A DNA stretch of 64,000 nt from Ralstonia pickettii DTP0602 (GTDB taxonomy: Bacteria > Pseudomonadota > Gammaproteobacteria > Burkholderiales > Burkholderiaceae), in NCBI GenBank assembly GCA_000471925.1, contig CP006668.1, positions 2,108,001 through 2,172,000 of the forward strand, written 5' to 3'. Every line of letters starts with the position of its first letter. Positions within the stretch are counted from its first letter, which is position 1. The notes beneath the pieces were generated by a model. The model saw nothing but the letters and a program-made list of their open reading frames with translations. It had not been told where the DNA came from and searched no databases. The translations under genes were made by a program, and so were the position numbers. Positions 25,179-33,720 of the stretch are shown here, in pieces.

Positions 25179-25583
25179 TCAGGAGAGGGAAATCGGTGGC
25201 CGGAAGAAGGCCGAAGGCGGCGGATCGGCGCGGCCGGGGGGAGATTGCGCGACGTCGCCACTGGGCAACAGCACCTTCACCGGCGGCAGGGCAAACAGGG
25301 CACCGGATTCCTCGATCTCGTCGAGCAGGTCGAGCGGATCGAGCAGGTCGGCCGACCAGATATTGCAGTACCCGGGCGGCGGGTCATCGCAGATATCGTC
25401 GTCATGCAGGCCGTCGTCGCCCGGTACGATGACCCGGCCGAGGTCGTCCACCGACTGCAGCGCCGCCATGTCCGCGAGGTCCACGCTGGCCTGCGCCTGG
25501 CGCGGCGCGCGCGCGTCCGCCACTGCTCCAGAGGAGAGCAGCGACAGGCACATGGCAGTCAGCAGCAGGAACAACAATCGCAT
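25179..25583 (-). CDS. small exported acidic protein heading the efflux operon
   Basis: A 134-residue protein with a clear signal peptide (MRLLFLLLTAMCLSLLSSGAVA). The mature part is Asp-rich: GDDGLHDDDICDDPPPGYCN, two cysteines, then DLLDPLDLLDEIEES, a pattern that could bind divalent metal. It lies upstream of and co-directional with the tolC/adaptor/RND genes. By position it resembles CzcI/CnrX-type accessory proteins that precede heavy-metal RND operons, but I see no convincing sequence match. Treat the role as inferred. Confidence 0.6.
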   Translation of the reverse strand: MRLLFLLLTAMCLSLLSSGAVADARAPRQAQASVDLADMAALQSVDDLGRVIVPGDDGLHDDDICDDPPPGYCNIWSADLLDPLDLLDEIEESGALFALPPVKVLLPSGDVAQSPPGRADPPPSAFFRPPISLS

Positions 25584-25661
25584 GGTCGGGGGCGTGGCGG
25601 CAGGGGCCGGGGACGCCATTTTCTGGGCTAACCGGCCGTGCTGCGGTACAGCATTGTAACT

Positions 25662-25690
25662 TAACGATTACGATTGACAGAAAATCGTTA
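25662..25690. promoter_or_regulatory. 8-bp inverted repeat before the efflux operon
   Basis: TAACGATT (25662-25669) and AATCGTTA (25683-25690) are exact reverse complements separated by 13 bases. They sit 79 bases upstream of the small acidic-protein start in a locally AT-rich stretch. It is probably an operator of a metal-responsive or two-component regulator encoded elsewhere. Confidence 0.5.
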
Positions 25691-25761
25691 CGTTCGTTCC
25701 CCGGGAGACTCAATAGAAAGTTTCCCTAAGACGTCGTTAGCTGCGCGGAGATCAGGCGGTT

Positions 25762-25804
25762 CTGCGCCGGTGTCAGACAGACCTGTCTTACAAACACGGC
25801 GCAG
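25762..25804 (-). terminator. nested stem-loop after the disulfide reductase gene
   Basis: CTGCGCCG(g)TGT pairs with ACACGGCGCAG, and inside it AGACAG pairs with CTGTCT. The hairpin starts three bases after the lpd-like stop. No T-run follows on the minus strand, so it may be a pause or 3'-end stabiliser rather than a canonical terminator. Confidence 0.4.
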
Positions 25805-25806
25805 CC

Positions 25807-27198
25807 TCAGCCCCTCAGCTGTGCCGCCGCATCGCGCAGCGCCGTGCGCAGGCCCTCTTCCACCACCGGGTGGTAGAACGGCATCGCCAGCATCTGCCCA
25901 ACGGTCAGGCCCTGCTGGTACGACCACGCCAGCAGGTGGGCGATGTTCTCGGCACGCGGGCCGGTCCATTCAGCCCCCAGGAAGCGCCCGCTGGCCTTGT
26001 CGGCATAGACGTGCATCAGGCCGCGGTTCTTCAGCATCACGCGGCTGCGGCCCTGGTCTTCGAATCTGACTCTGCCAGTGACGAAGTGGCCTTCGGCCAG
26101 GTCGGCATAACGCTGGCCGACCATGGCGATCTGTGGATCGGAGAACACCACCGCGAGCGGCGCCCGGCGCGCCAGCGGCTTCACCTGCGGATAGCTGGCG
26201 GCGTTCTCGCCGGCGGCCTTGCCCTCGTCCGCGGCCTCGTGCAGCAGCGGCAGGATGTTGTTGGCATCGCCGGCAATGAATACCGGGGCATTGCCGCACT
26301 GGAGCGTCTGCGCATCGAACAGTGGCACGCCGCGCTCGTCCAGTGCCAGGCCGGTGTTCTCCAGGCCCAGGCCGCGAACATTGGGCGCGCGGCCGGTGGC
26401 GGCGAGCGCGTAGTCGAAGCGCTCGGTCACGCTGCGGCATTCGCGGTCGAGATAGGACACCACCACCTGGTCGCCATCGCGCCCCATTTCGCTCACCCTG
26501 GCATGGGGGTCGAGGTAGAACTCGTCATTGAAGGTACTGGCCGCATAGGCGCGGATCACCGGATCGGTCAGCGGGCCCAGCGAGCCGCTGACGCCGAACA
26601 CGCGCACCCGCACGCCCAGCCGCGACAGCGCCTGGCCCAGTTCCAGCCCGATCACGCCCGGGCCGAACACCACCACGCTGCCGGGCAGCTCTTCCCACGC
26701 GAACACGTCGTCATTGACGATCAGGCGGTCGCCGAAGGCCTTGAACGGCGCCGGCAGCGTCGGCGTGGAGCCGGTGGCAATGACCACGCGGCTGGCGCGC
26801 ACGGTGATCTGGCCGTCCACTTCCAGCGTGGTGTTGTCGATAAAGCGGGCGTAGCCGCGGATGCGGTCCGCTTCCGGGATGTTCTCCACGCCGCGCACCA
26901 CGAAGCCGACGAAGCGGTCGCGTTCGCTGCGCACGCGGGCCATCACCTCGCGGCCGTCGATGCGGACCTGGCCGTCGACATGCACGCCGAACGGCGCGGT
27001 GTGGCGCAGCTCGTGCGCGGCCTCGGCGGCGGCGATCAGCAGCTTGGACGGCATGCAGCCCACGCGGGCGCAGGTGGTCCCGTACGGGCCGCCTTCGATG
27101 ATCACGGCGCGCTTGCCGGCGGCAATCGCGGCGCGGTAGGCGGCAAGGCCGGCGGTGCCCGCGCCGATCACGGCGACGTCGGTCTGGATGGTAGTCAT
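25807..27198 (-). CDS. dihydrolipoyl dehydrogenase-type FAD disulfide reductase
   Basis: A 463-residue pyridine nucleotide-disulfide oxidoreductase. The FAD motif GAGTAG is at residues 12-17. The redox-active pair is Cys43/Cys48 in TTCARVGCMPSK. A second nucleotide motif (FGPGVIGLELGQ) lies mid-protein, and the C-terminal dimer region carries the catalytic HPVVEEGLR. It lacks a lipoyl domain. It does not adjoin 2-oxoacid dehydrogenase E1/E2 genes; its upstream neighbour encodes a peroxiredoxin-glutaredoxin hybrid, so it may supply electrons to that or another thiol system. The start at 27198 matches the family N-terminus. Confidence 0.88.
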   Translation of the reverse strand: MTTIQTDVAVIGAGTAGLAAYRAAIAAGKRAVIIEGGPYGTTCARVGCMPSKLLIAAAEAAHELRHTAPFGVHVDGQVRIDGREVMARVRSERDRFVGFVVRGVENIPEADRIRGYARFIDNTTLEVDGQITVRASRVVIATGSTPTLPAPFKAFGDRLIVNDDVFAWEELPGSVVVFGPGVIGLELGQALSRLGVRVRVFGVSGSLGPLTDPVIRAYAASTFNDEFYLDPHARVSEMGRDGDQVVVSYLDRECRSVTERFDYALAATGRAPNVRGLGLENTGLALDERGVPLFDAQTLQCGNAPVFIAGDANNILPLLHEAADEGKAAGENAASYPQVKPLARRAPLAVVFSDPQIAMVGQRYADLAEGHFVTGRVRFEDQGRSRVMLKNRGLMHVYADKASGRFLGAEWTGPRAENIAHLLAWSYQQGLTVGQMLAMPFYHPVVEEGLRTALRDAAAQLRG

Positions 27199-27253
27199 GG
27201 CGTACGGTTCCTCTGTTTTTATGGTGTCAAAGCGGCTGCCAATCAGCGGGCTG

Positions 27254-27306
27254 GATGGCACCGCCATGTCCCTCGCGCACGAAGCGGAGGGCAAGGCGGT
27301 GCCATC
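27254..27306. terminator. long stem-loop between the peroxiredoxin and disulfide reductase genes
   Basis: GATGGCACCGCC (27254-27265) is the exact reverse complement of GGCGGTGCCATC (27295-27306), with a further short CCTC/GAGG stem inside. It lies downstream of the Prx-Grx gene and 56 bases before the reductase ATG on the minus strand. It could attenuate read-through or protect the upstream transcript. There is no clear T-run immediately after it. Confidence 0.55.
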
Positions 27307-27361
27307 GGGTCCGGCAACTGCCGGATCCGCGCGGTGCGGAATTCGACGGGGATCGGGTGAC

Positions 27362-28093
27362 TTACCTGGCCAGGTACTGCTGCAGCGCCTCGGCGCCGCC
27401 GACCAGCTTGCCGTTGATGAAGACCTGCGGTGCCGTCATCTCGCCCGACACGGCGCCCAGCACCTTGCCGCGCACCTTGTTGTCCAGCGGCACGTCGATG
27501 TAGTCGTAGCCGTTGTCGTCCAGCAGTTGCTTGGCCTTGGCGCAGAACGAGCAGCCGACCTTGGAGAACACCACCACCTGGTCAGGCTTGCGCGCATCCG
27601 GGGCGATATGGGCCAGCATGGTGTCGGCGTCGGACACCTTGAACGGGTCGCCCGGCTCTTCCGGCTCGATGAACATCTTCTGCACCACGCCGTCCTTGAC
27701 CAGCATGGAATAGCGCCAGCTGCGCTTGCCGAAGCCCAGGTCAGCCTTGTCCACCAGCATGCCCATGCCTTCGGTGAATTCACCGTTGCCGTCGGGGATC
27801 ATGGTGATGTTTTCGGATTCCTGGTCCTTGGCCCACTCGTTCATCACGAAGGTGTCGTTGACCGACACGCACAGGATGTCGTCGACACCGTTTTTGGCGA
27901 ACACCGGTGCCAGTTCGTTGTAGCGCGGCAGGTGGGTGGACGAGCACGTCGGCGTGAAGGCGCCCGGCAGCGAGAACACGACCACGGTCTTGCCGCTGAA
28001 CAGCTCGCCGGTGGTGATGGTCTTCCACTCGTTGTCTTCACGCACGCGGAAAGCGACATTGGGAACGCGTTGGCCTACACGGGATTGCAGCAT
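27362..28093 (-). CDS. hybrid peroxiredoxin-glutaredoxin (Prx5-Grx)
   Basis: A 243-residue fusion. Residues 1-165 form a Prx5-type peroxiredoxin with the peroxidatic Cys50 in [10 protein letters not shown]. Residues 172-243 form a glutaredoxin with the CSFC active site (Cys181, Cys184) and the [14 protein letters not shown] glutathione-binding segment. Such hybrids (known from Haemophilus) reduce H2O2 and alkyl hydroperoxides using glutathione. The start at 28093 agrees with the family start; the longer frame upstream runs into AT-rich intergenic DNA. It lies ahead of the disulfide reductase gene on the same strand. Confidence 0.93.
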   Translation of the reverse strand: MLQSRVGQRVPNVAFRVREDNEWKTITTGELFSGKTVVVFSLPGAFTPTCSSTHLPRYNELAPVFAKNGVDDILCVSVNDTFVMNEWAKDQESENITMIPDGNGEFTEGMGMLVDKADLGFGKRSWRYSMLVKDGVVQKMFIEPEEPGDPFKVSDADTMLAHIAPDARKPDQVVVFSKVGCSFCAKAKQLLDDNGYDYIDVPLDNKVRGKVLGAVSGEMTAPQVFINGKLVGGAEALQQYLAR

Positions 28094-28146
28094 CAGATCA
28101 CTCCTTGGTTGTACTTTGATATCCCATTCTTTATGAAACCGTGATG

Positions 28147-28386
28147 TTAAGAATTGATTGTCATTCGCTCCACCATACGTCGAATCAACGGAGCCGCCAA
28201 CAAAACAACCGGTAACATGGTCAGCCAGGAAATGCTCCAGGACCTTAGCCATTGCTGAAAGAACAAGCCTTTTTCTGCAAATGGAATGCTTGCGATGGCG
28301 GCAGCGATGGCACAGGTTAATCCGGCCTGGATAACGCCATAGACGAAATGGCTGTAGCGTGAAGGCATCTTAAGCATTAGGGTCAT
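28147..28386 (-). CDS. DUF2798 small membrane protein
   Basis: A 79-residue protein with two predicted membrane helices (residues 14-34 and 52-68) joined by a short loop. It matches the DUF2798 pattern of tiny two-span proteins. ATG at 28386 follows GGTAGAGGG. Function is unknown. It is on the same strand as its neighbours but separated by 53 and 87 bases, so co-transcription is possible and unproven. Confidence 0.7.
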   Translation of the reverse strand: MTLMLKMPSRYSHFVYGVIQAGLTCAIAAAIASIPFAEKGLFFQQWLRSWSISWLTMLPVVLLAAPLIRRMVERMTINS

Positions 28387-28473
28387 CCCTCTACCTTTTA
28401 ACCAGACATTGATGTGCCCGCTGCCCCATGGCCGCGCCAGGAGAAGTCGCCTCTTGGCGCATGGGGTCAGGGA

Positions 28474-29199
28474 TTACGCCGCTGCGCGAACACTTCCTAC
28501 CAGCCGCCGCACAGTTTCGTCGGTATCCCAGAGCGCGTTTGCGATAAAGCGGAAGTTGACCAGCGCCGCGTGATATCCGTCGCCTTCCGGCACCTTCGGA
28601 CCTGCCACCGCGTCGCGTACGACCGCAACCTCGAAACCCTGCTCCAGCAGATCCCGCAGATGGGACTCGACGCACAGGTTGGCGGCCATGCCAGCAAGGA
28701 TCACCTGATCGACGCGCTGCTTGCGCAACTGCAAAACGAGGTCATTGGCTTGTGGGCCGTACAGCTTGTGCGTCGAGCAGACAATGGTTTTTCCATCTTC
28801 GATGTACTGCTTGAACTCGGGCATGAAATCTGCCCCCGAACCCCGGAAGCCGTCCAGCGTCAGCGCACCAGGTCGGTCAAACATGCCCAAGGCATGCTGA
28901 AATTTCTCGGCGGGGCCGTGCACTTTCCATGTGTGGTCATGGGGATAGTAATAGTGGGGAGAGATGGCGACGGTGATGCCCGCCTGCTTCGCAGCCTGGA
29001 ACAGGCGGATAAGGTTGGGCACCATATTCTGCTCCGTCACGCTTTCGCCGACGACCTCCCAGCTACGCCCTTCGGGACTCATGAAGTCGATCTGCGGGTC
29101 GATGACCACCAGCGCCGTCCGCGGGAGGTCCAGTGTCAGATCGCTCTTCGGCAAAGCCGGTTCAACGGGATCTGCATAGCTATTGTGGTGGTTGCTCAT
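28474..29199 (-). CDS. isochorismatase-family cysteine hydrolase
   Basis: A 241-residue hydrolase with the catalytic triad Asp34 (VVIDPQIDF), Lys145 (STHKLYG) and Cys176 (AANLCVESH) in the usual order. Family members hydrolyse amides such as nicotinamide, ureido acids or isochorismate; the substrate is not evident. It is 75 bases downstream of an alpha/beta hydrolase gene and probably under the same TetR-controlled promoter. Confidence 0.88.
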   Translation of the reverse strand: MSNHHNSYADPVEPALPKSDLTLDLPRTALVVIDPQIDFMSPEGRSWEVVGESVTEQNMVPNLIRLFQAAKQAGITVAISPHYYYPHDHTWKVHGPAEKFQHALGMFDRPGALTLDGFRGSGADFMPEFKQYIEDGKTIVCSTHKLYGPQANDLVLQLRKQRVDQVILAGMAANLCVESHLRDLLEQGFEVAVVRDAVAGPKVPEGDGYHAALVNFRFIANALWDTDETVRRLVGSVRAAA

Positions 29200-29274
29200 G
29201 GGAATTACCTCTCAGGTTTCGTTGGTTCGCTGCCGGCACCGAAAAACGATGTCCGGCATCGAGCCGACGGGATT

Positions 29275-30261
29275 TCAACTACGAATGAACGCCAACAGAT
29301 CGGCGTTGAATTTTTCCTTGCGCGTATCGGTCAGTCCGTGCGGCGCACCGGGATAGACAATCAGCCTGGAGTTTTTGATCAGCTTTGCCGAAGCACGTCC
29401 GGCAGCATCGATAGGAACAATCTGGTCATCGTCACCGTGGATAATGAGAGCAGGCACGTCGATCTTCTTGAGGTCCTCGGTAAAATCGGTTTCCGAGAAC
29501 GCCTTGATCGAGTCATAAGTGTTCTTGTGCCCGCCCTGCATGCCTTGGGCCCACCATGCGTCGATCAGCCCCTGCGAAGGCTTTGCGCCGGGACGGTTGA
29601 AGCCATAGAACGGGCCGGCCGGCACATCCCTGTAGAACTGGGAACGATTGGCGAGCTGCGCGGCGCGCAGGCCATCGAAGACTTCAATTGGCAAGCCAAG
29701 CGGGTTGGCGGGCGTCTTGAGCATCAAAGGCGGCACTGCTGAAACCAGCACGACTTTGGAGACGCGTCGCGTACCGTGCCGGCCGAGATACCGAGCCACC
29801 TCGCCCCCGCCCGTGGAGAAACCCACGAGTACGGCATCGCGCAGGTCAAGAGTGTTGAACACAGCGGCCAAATCGTCGGCATAGGTGTTCATCTCGTTGC
29901 CATTCCAGGGCTGGCTTGAACGGCCGTGGCCACGACGATCATGTGCGACGGCACGATACCCTTCCGACGCAACCAACATCATTTGAGATTCCCAGCTGTC
30001 CGAACTGAGCGGCCAACCATGACAGAAGACGATGGGGCGACCAGCGCCCCAGTCCTTGTAATAGAGCTGCGTGCCGTCCTTTGTCGCGATGTAGCTTCCT
30101 GAGGCCGTGCCGCCTGCCTTTGCGTGATGCGCCTCCCTTGCTGACGGAGCGGCCATTGCCGGGCTCGGCAAGCTAGCCGCGGCAAGCGAGCCGGCTGCGG
30201 CAGCGCTGCCGAGCAACAAGTCACGCCGCGACACACCCTTGGTGTGATTATTTGAAGACAT
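29275..30261 (-). CDS. Tat-exported alpha/beta hydrolase (non-heme haloperoxidase-like)
   Basis: A 328-residue protein with a twin-arginine signal (SRRDLLLG at residues 11-18, then an alanine-rich core). An alpha/beta hydrolase of the cofactor-free chloroperoxidase/arylesterase group follows: [13 protein letters not shown], nucleophile Ser149 in VGFSTGGG, Asp in HGDDDQIVP and His in PGAPHGL. Export is inferred from the signal. The ATG at 30261 begins the Tat peptide. A palindrome at 30339-30356 precedes it, matching a site upstream of the neighbouring TetR gene. Confidence 0.88.
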   Translation of the reverse strand: MSSNNHTKGVSRRDLLLGSAAAAGSLAAASLPSPAMAAPSAREAHHAKAGGTASGSYIATKDGTQLYYKDWGAGRPIVFCHGWPLSSDSWESQMMLVASEGYRAVAHDRRGHGRSSQPWNGNEMNTYADDLAAVFNTLDLRDAVLVGFSTGGGEVARYLGRHGTRRVSKVVLVSAVPPLMLKTPANPLGLPIEVFDGLRAAQLANRSQFYRDVPAGPFYGFNRPGAKPSQGLIDAWWAQGMQGGHKNTYDSIKAFSETDFTEDLKKIDVPALIIHGDDDQIVPIDAAGRASAKLIKNSRLIVYPGAPHGLTDTRKEKFNADLLAFIRS

Positions 30262-30338
30262 TGGTAGTACTCCTGTCTCGACCGCACTCGGCGGCATTGG
30301 ATGGTCTTTCAAGACTTCGGCCAATTTACCCAAATAAA

Positions 30339-30356
30339 TAGCCGACCAGTCGTCTA
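30339..30356. promoter_or_regulatory. TetR operator candidate before the hydrolase
   Basis: TAGCCGACCAGTCGTCTA is an 18-bp imperfect palindrome (seven of nine pairs match). Its reverse complement shares 14 of 18 positions with the site at 31000-31017 upstream of tetR. It lies 78 bases before the hydrolase ATG. The TAGACNNNNNGTC-like form resembles operators of NemR-type TetR repressors. Confidence 0.65.
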
Positions 30357-30376
30357 TATAACAAAGCAAAAAAAAT

Positions 30377-30967
30377 TCAATACAACAACCGCTTCAGAGT
30401 GAGGTGCAGAAAACGTCGGCAAGCATCGCCGTTGCGCTCGACCTTGCTACGCAGAACCGCCCCCTCGAAAGCCTCGACAATAACGGCCGCGAGCTGATGG
30501 CAATCCGTATCCGCAGAAAGCTCCTGGCGCAACTTCGCCTCATCCAAGCACGCGACAATCATGCCCTCCCAGCGCTTCATGATGCCCTCCAGGGCGCTGC
30601 GGACGTGACTGGAAGTATTTGACAATTCAAGGGAGAGGTTACCCACAAGACACCCCAGCCTGAATTCCTGTGCTGCATGGTCCTCCACCAGCCAATCAAA
30701 CAGTCTTTCAATACGCGTGAGAGGCGGGACTCGAGCGTCATACATCACTTTTCCGTGGCGACTCTCGATAGACTCCCAATAGGCCTCCACCACCTCGGCG
30801 GCGAAAACTTCCTTACTATCGAAATAGCTGTAAAAGGATCCTTTCGGAACATTCGCGGCAGCCACAATGTCTTGCACGCCGCACGCATTGAAGCCCAGCT
30901 CGTGAATAACGCGACCCCCTTCGCTAAGGAGTCGGTTACGGACCTCGGGATTGGCTGGTCTTGGCAT
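30377..30967 (-). CDS. TetR/AcrR-family repressor
   Basis: A 196-residue regulator with an N-terminal helix-turn-helix at about residues 26-50 ([22 protein letters not shown]) and a ligand-binding C-terminal domain containing several cysteines ([23 protein letters not shown]). NemR-type relatives sense reactive electrophiles through cysteines, which would fit, but this is inference. Matching 18-bp sites lie just upstream of this gene and of the downstream hydrolase. Local base composition is less GC-rich than the surroundings, which may indicate recent acquisition. Confidence 0.9.
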   Translation of the reverse strand: MPRPANPEVRNRLLSEGGRVIHELGFNACGVQDIVAAANVPKGSFYSYFDSKEVFAAEVVEAYWESIESRHGKVMYDARVPPLTRIERLFDWLVEDHAAQEFRLGCLVGNLSLELSNTSSHVRSALEGIMKRWEGMIVACLDEAKLRQELSADTDCHQLAAVIVEAFEGAVLRSKVERNGDACRRFLHLTLKRLLY

Positions 30968-30999
30968 ATCGAGTCGGTTGACAATCTACCAGCCGAATA

Positions 31000-31017
31000 T
31001 AGATGACTGGTTTGTTA
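31000..31017. promoter_or_regulatory. TetR operator candidate before tetR
   Basis: TAGATGACTGGTTTGTTA shares 14 of 18 bases with the reverse complement of the site at 30339-30356. It lies about 33 bases upstream of the tetR start and overlaps the likely promoter, consistent with autoregulation. The next 140 bases to the aldehyde dehydrogenase gene hold nothing I recognise. Confidence 0.6.
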
Positions 31018-31160
31018 TTGTCAAGCGACCCTAGTTGAAGCAACCGTACGCCAGCAAACACCGCTCTCCTCGACCTGCCAGCGGCCGTCGAGCAGAATCC
31101 AGAGATCGTCATCTGGATCCTTGCCGTCCGGGCTACGGTCAACCCCACCCTGATTGCACC

Positions 31161-32621
31161 TCAGGTACCAAGGAAATTCACCGCCTTGGTTTCCGTGTAG
31201 CTCAGCATCTCCTCGATGCCTTCCTCCCGCCCCACGCCTGAGTTCTTGTAACCACCGAAAGGAACACCCTTGAAGTGCGTACCCACGCCGTTGACCCAGA
31301 TGTACCCGGCATCCAGGCGACGTACCGCCTGCATGGCCGTTCGCAGGTCGCGAGTCCATACGGACGCGGTGAGACCGTACTCGACGCCATTTGCCATCGT
31401 GATTGCCTGCTCCGCGTCGGACCATCGCATGATCGACAGGATGGGGCCGAAAACCTCTTCCTGAGCGATGCGCATATCGGGGGTGACGTCCGCGAATACG
31501 GTCGGCTCTACCCAGTAGCCGCGCGTGTATGCGCTACCGGCCGGGCGTTTGCCCCCGCACACAAGCCGCGCGCCATCCTGCATCGCCACTTCGATGTAGC
31601 CCAGCACCTTTTCGTGCTGGGCCTTCGAGTTGATCGGCCCCATGCTGCTGTCCGGCGAACGCGGATCACCGATGCGAATCTCTTTCACGCGCTCCACAAC
31701 TCCCTCGACGAAGCGCTCGTAGAGGCTGTCGTGTACCAGCAGCCGGCTCGTGGAGCCGCATGACTGCCCCTGCCAGAGAAAATTCATGCCACATACGGCC
31801 GCGTCAACGGCGCCATCCACATCGGCATCCGGATACACGATCAACGGGTTCTTGCCACCGAGTTCGAGCGAGATGTGCTTCACGCAAACCTCGGCCGCGC
31901 TGCGCTGGATCTGCCGGGCGGTCTGGGGCGAGCCGATGAATGCAATGCGCTTGATATCCCGATGACGGGCGATGGCGTCCCCGGCGCCCCGGCCGGTGCC
32001 GGTCACGATGTTCATCACGCCGCGTGGAAATACGTCACGCGCGATCTCGGACAGCATCGTCGCCGACAGTGAGCTGGTTTCTGGCGGCTTCACAATGACC
32101 GCATTACCTGCCATCAGCGCTGCCGCAGTGCGCGCGGTCGCGAACATGATCGGATGATTGAACGGCACAATGCGTCCGACAATGCCGTAGGGTTCGCGCA
32201 GCGTGACGTGCAGGTTGTCGGGCGTGGTGGCAGGAATTGACTCCCCCTTGAGTTCGTAGCCGAGCCCGGCATAGTAGTTCAGCCCCCACGACGCGGCATT
32301 CACATCGCCCCGCAACGCGGCCATCGTGTTGCCGGTATCGGCGACCTCGACGTCGAGCAACGCTTGCGCCGAAGCCTGGATCCTGCGTGCATACTCGCGC
32401 AGGCATTCGGCCCGTCCCTCGATGCCAAGTGCATGCCAGGCCGGATAGGCTGCCTTTGCCGCCCATGCTGCACGGTCAACATCGGCAGCGTCGGCAGCCG
32501 GCACGAGGCCAATCACGTCCTCGGTCGCAGGATTGACACTCTCGATCCATTGCCCGCTTGCGGCTTCGGTCAGTTCGCCGTCGATGAGCATGGCGCGCTT
32601 GTTGTCAGGTCCGAGTTTCAT
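31161..32621 (-). CDS. aldehyde dehydrogenase
   Basis: A 486-residue NAD(P)-dependent aldehyde dehydrogenase. The catalytic Cys lies in GQSCGSTSR and the general base Glu in ELGGKNP. VGRIVPFNHPIMF and EEVFGPILS are also present. It oxidises an aldehyde to its acid. It is the final gene of the 40407-31161 aromatic cluster, 46 bases downstream of a Bug gene. In a meta-cleavage route it could oxidise the aldehyde released by the class II aldolase or a semialdehyde ring-cleavage product. Substrate is unassigned. Confidence 0.92.
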   Translation of the reverse strand: MKLGPDNKRAMLIDGELTEAASGQWIESVNPATEDVIGLVPAADAADVDRAAWAAKAAYPAWHALGIEGRAECLREYARRIQASAQALLDVEVADTGNTMAALRGDVNAASWGLNYYAGLGYELKGESIPATTPDNLHVTLREPYGIVGRIVPFNHPIMFATARTAAALMAGNAVIVKPPETSSLSATMLSEIARDVFPRGVMNIVTGTGRGAGDAIARHRDIKRIAFIGSPQTARQIQRSAAEVCVKHISLELGGKNPLIVYPDADVDGAVDAAVCGMNFLWQGQSCGSTSRLLVHDSLYERFVEGVVERVKEIRIGDPRSPDSSMGPINSKAQHEKVLGYIEVAMQDGARLVCGGKRPAGSAYTRGYWVEPTVFADVTPDMRIAQEEVFGPILSIMRWSDAEQAITMANGVEYGLTASVWTRDLRTAMQAVRRLDAGYIWVNGVGTHFKGVPFGGYKNSGVGREEGIEEMLSYTETKAVNFLGT

Positions 32622-32667
32622 TGCTTTGTCTCCAGGTAGATTGCGATGTCATGAGCGGCTGGCGGCA

Positions 32668-33672
32668 TCATTCGATATGGATGCCATTGCGCTTGATGAA
32701 CGAGGCCCACTGCTCGCGCTCTTTCTTGATCGACACCCGGAAGGTTTCCGGTGTGTCGAACACCGGCACCAACGCGTTAGCCTCGAGTGCGCGCGCCAGC
32801 TCAGGTGTCCTCATGGCGGCGTTAATCTCCTCGCTCATTTTCTTCAGGATCGGGGCAGGCACGCCGGCAGGCGCGAACACGCTGAACGACGTCCAGACGT
32901 CGATGTGGGCTGGACCGGGTTCGGCCAGGGAGAGCACGTCGGGCAACAACCTGGTCTTCTGATTGACAGCCAGGGGCTTGAGCTTTCCGGCTTTGATATA
33001 GGACTGCACGGAACTCAAGTCCGTGAACATAAACTGCAGTCGACCACTGAGCAGATCCTGATACGCCGGGCCCACGCCCTTGTATGGCACGTGCAGGAAG
33101 CGGGCTCCCGTGGCCTCCTCGATCATGCGAACGCTGAGGTAGGGCGGACTAGCCTCCCCTGCCGAGCCATACGGAATCTGGTTCGGCCGTTGCTTGCCCA
33201 GCCTGACAAGATCATTAAAACTGTTGATCCCCGCCGACGGATTTGTGACAAGCACCATCGGCGCCAGCACGCCACGGGCCACGGGCGCCAGATCCTTGTC
33301 CACGTCGAACGGCAACTTGCGATATAGCGCAGGGCTGATGGCGACGGATGCATTCGCTGTCACCAGGAACGTATAGCCGTCCGCAGGCGAACGGGCGACT
33401 ACCTGGGTACCGATATGTCCACTGGCTCCCGGGCGGTTGTCGACGACAAACGACTGCTTCATCGATCTGGACAACTGCGTTGCGACAAGGCGCGCATAGA
33501 CATCGGTACCGCCGCCCGGTGCCGAGGGCACGATGAGCTTGACGGGGCGAGACGGCCAGGTTTCCTGCCCCAGAACCGGCGATGCGAACGAGGCTGCCCC
33601 GAACAGGAATAGCGCGCTGTATGCCAGCGCCATGCGGCGCGGCCCCGATACGGTGGTTGATAACGAATTCAT
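32668..33672 (-). CDS. third Bug/TctC-family solute-binding protein
   Basis: A 334-residue periplasmic receptor. A signal sequence ends near PVLGQ, followed by WPSRPVKLIVPSAPGGGTD, VVDNRPGASGHIGT and ADGYTFLV. AGGAGA precedes the ATG. It lies within the aromatic catabolic cluster between a class II aldolase and the aldehyde dehydrogenase. No TctA/TctB genes are linked. It presumably captures an aromatic or carboxylic acid that the cluster consumes. Confidence 0.93.
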   Translation of the reverse strand: MNSLSTTVSGPRRMALAYSALFLFGAASFASPVLGQETWPSRPVKLIVPSAPGGGTDVYARLVATQLSRSMKQSFVVDNRPGASGHIGTQVVARSPADGYTFLVTANASVAISPALYRKLPFDVDKDLAPVARGVLAPMVLVTNPSAGINSFNDLVRLGKQRPNQIPYGSAGEASPPYLSVRMIEEATGARFLHVPYKGVGPAYQDLLSGRLQFMFTDLSSVQSYIKAGKLKPLAVNQKTRLLPDVLSLAEPGPAHIDVWTSFSVFAPAGVPAPILKKMSEEINAAMRTPELARALEANALVPVFDTPETFRVSIKKEREQWASFIKRNGIHIE

Positions 33673-33720
33673 GTCTTGTGTCTCCTGATAGTCGGGGATC
33701 CGGTTGACGTGCTGATGTCG

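Noticed and set aside
28094..28252. N-terminal extension of the Prx-Grx hybrid
   Set aside because: The extension overlaps AT-rich intergenic DNA and the DUF2798 gene and does not match the family start [11 protein letters not shown].
31021..31160. Possible small gene between tetR and the aldehyde dehydrogenase gene
   Set aside because: No start with a ribosome site and no recognisable product in any frame.
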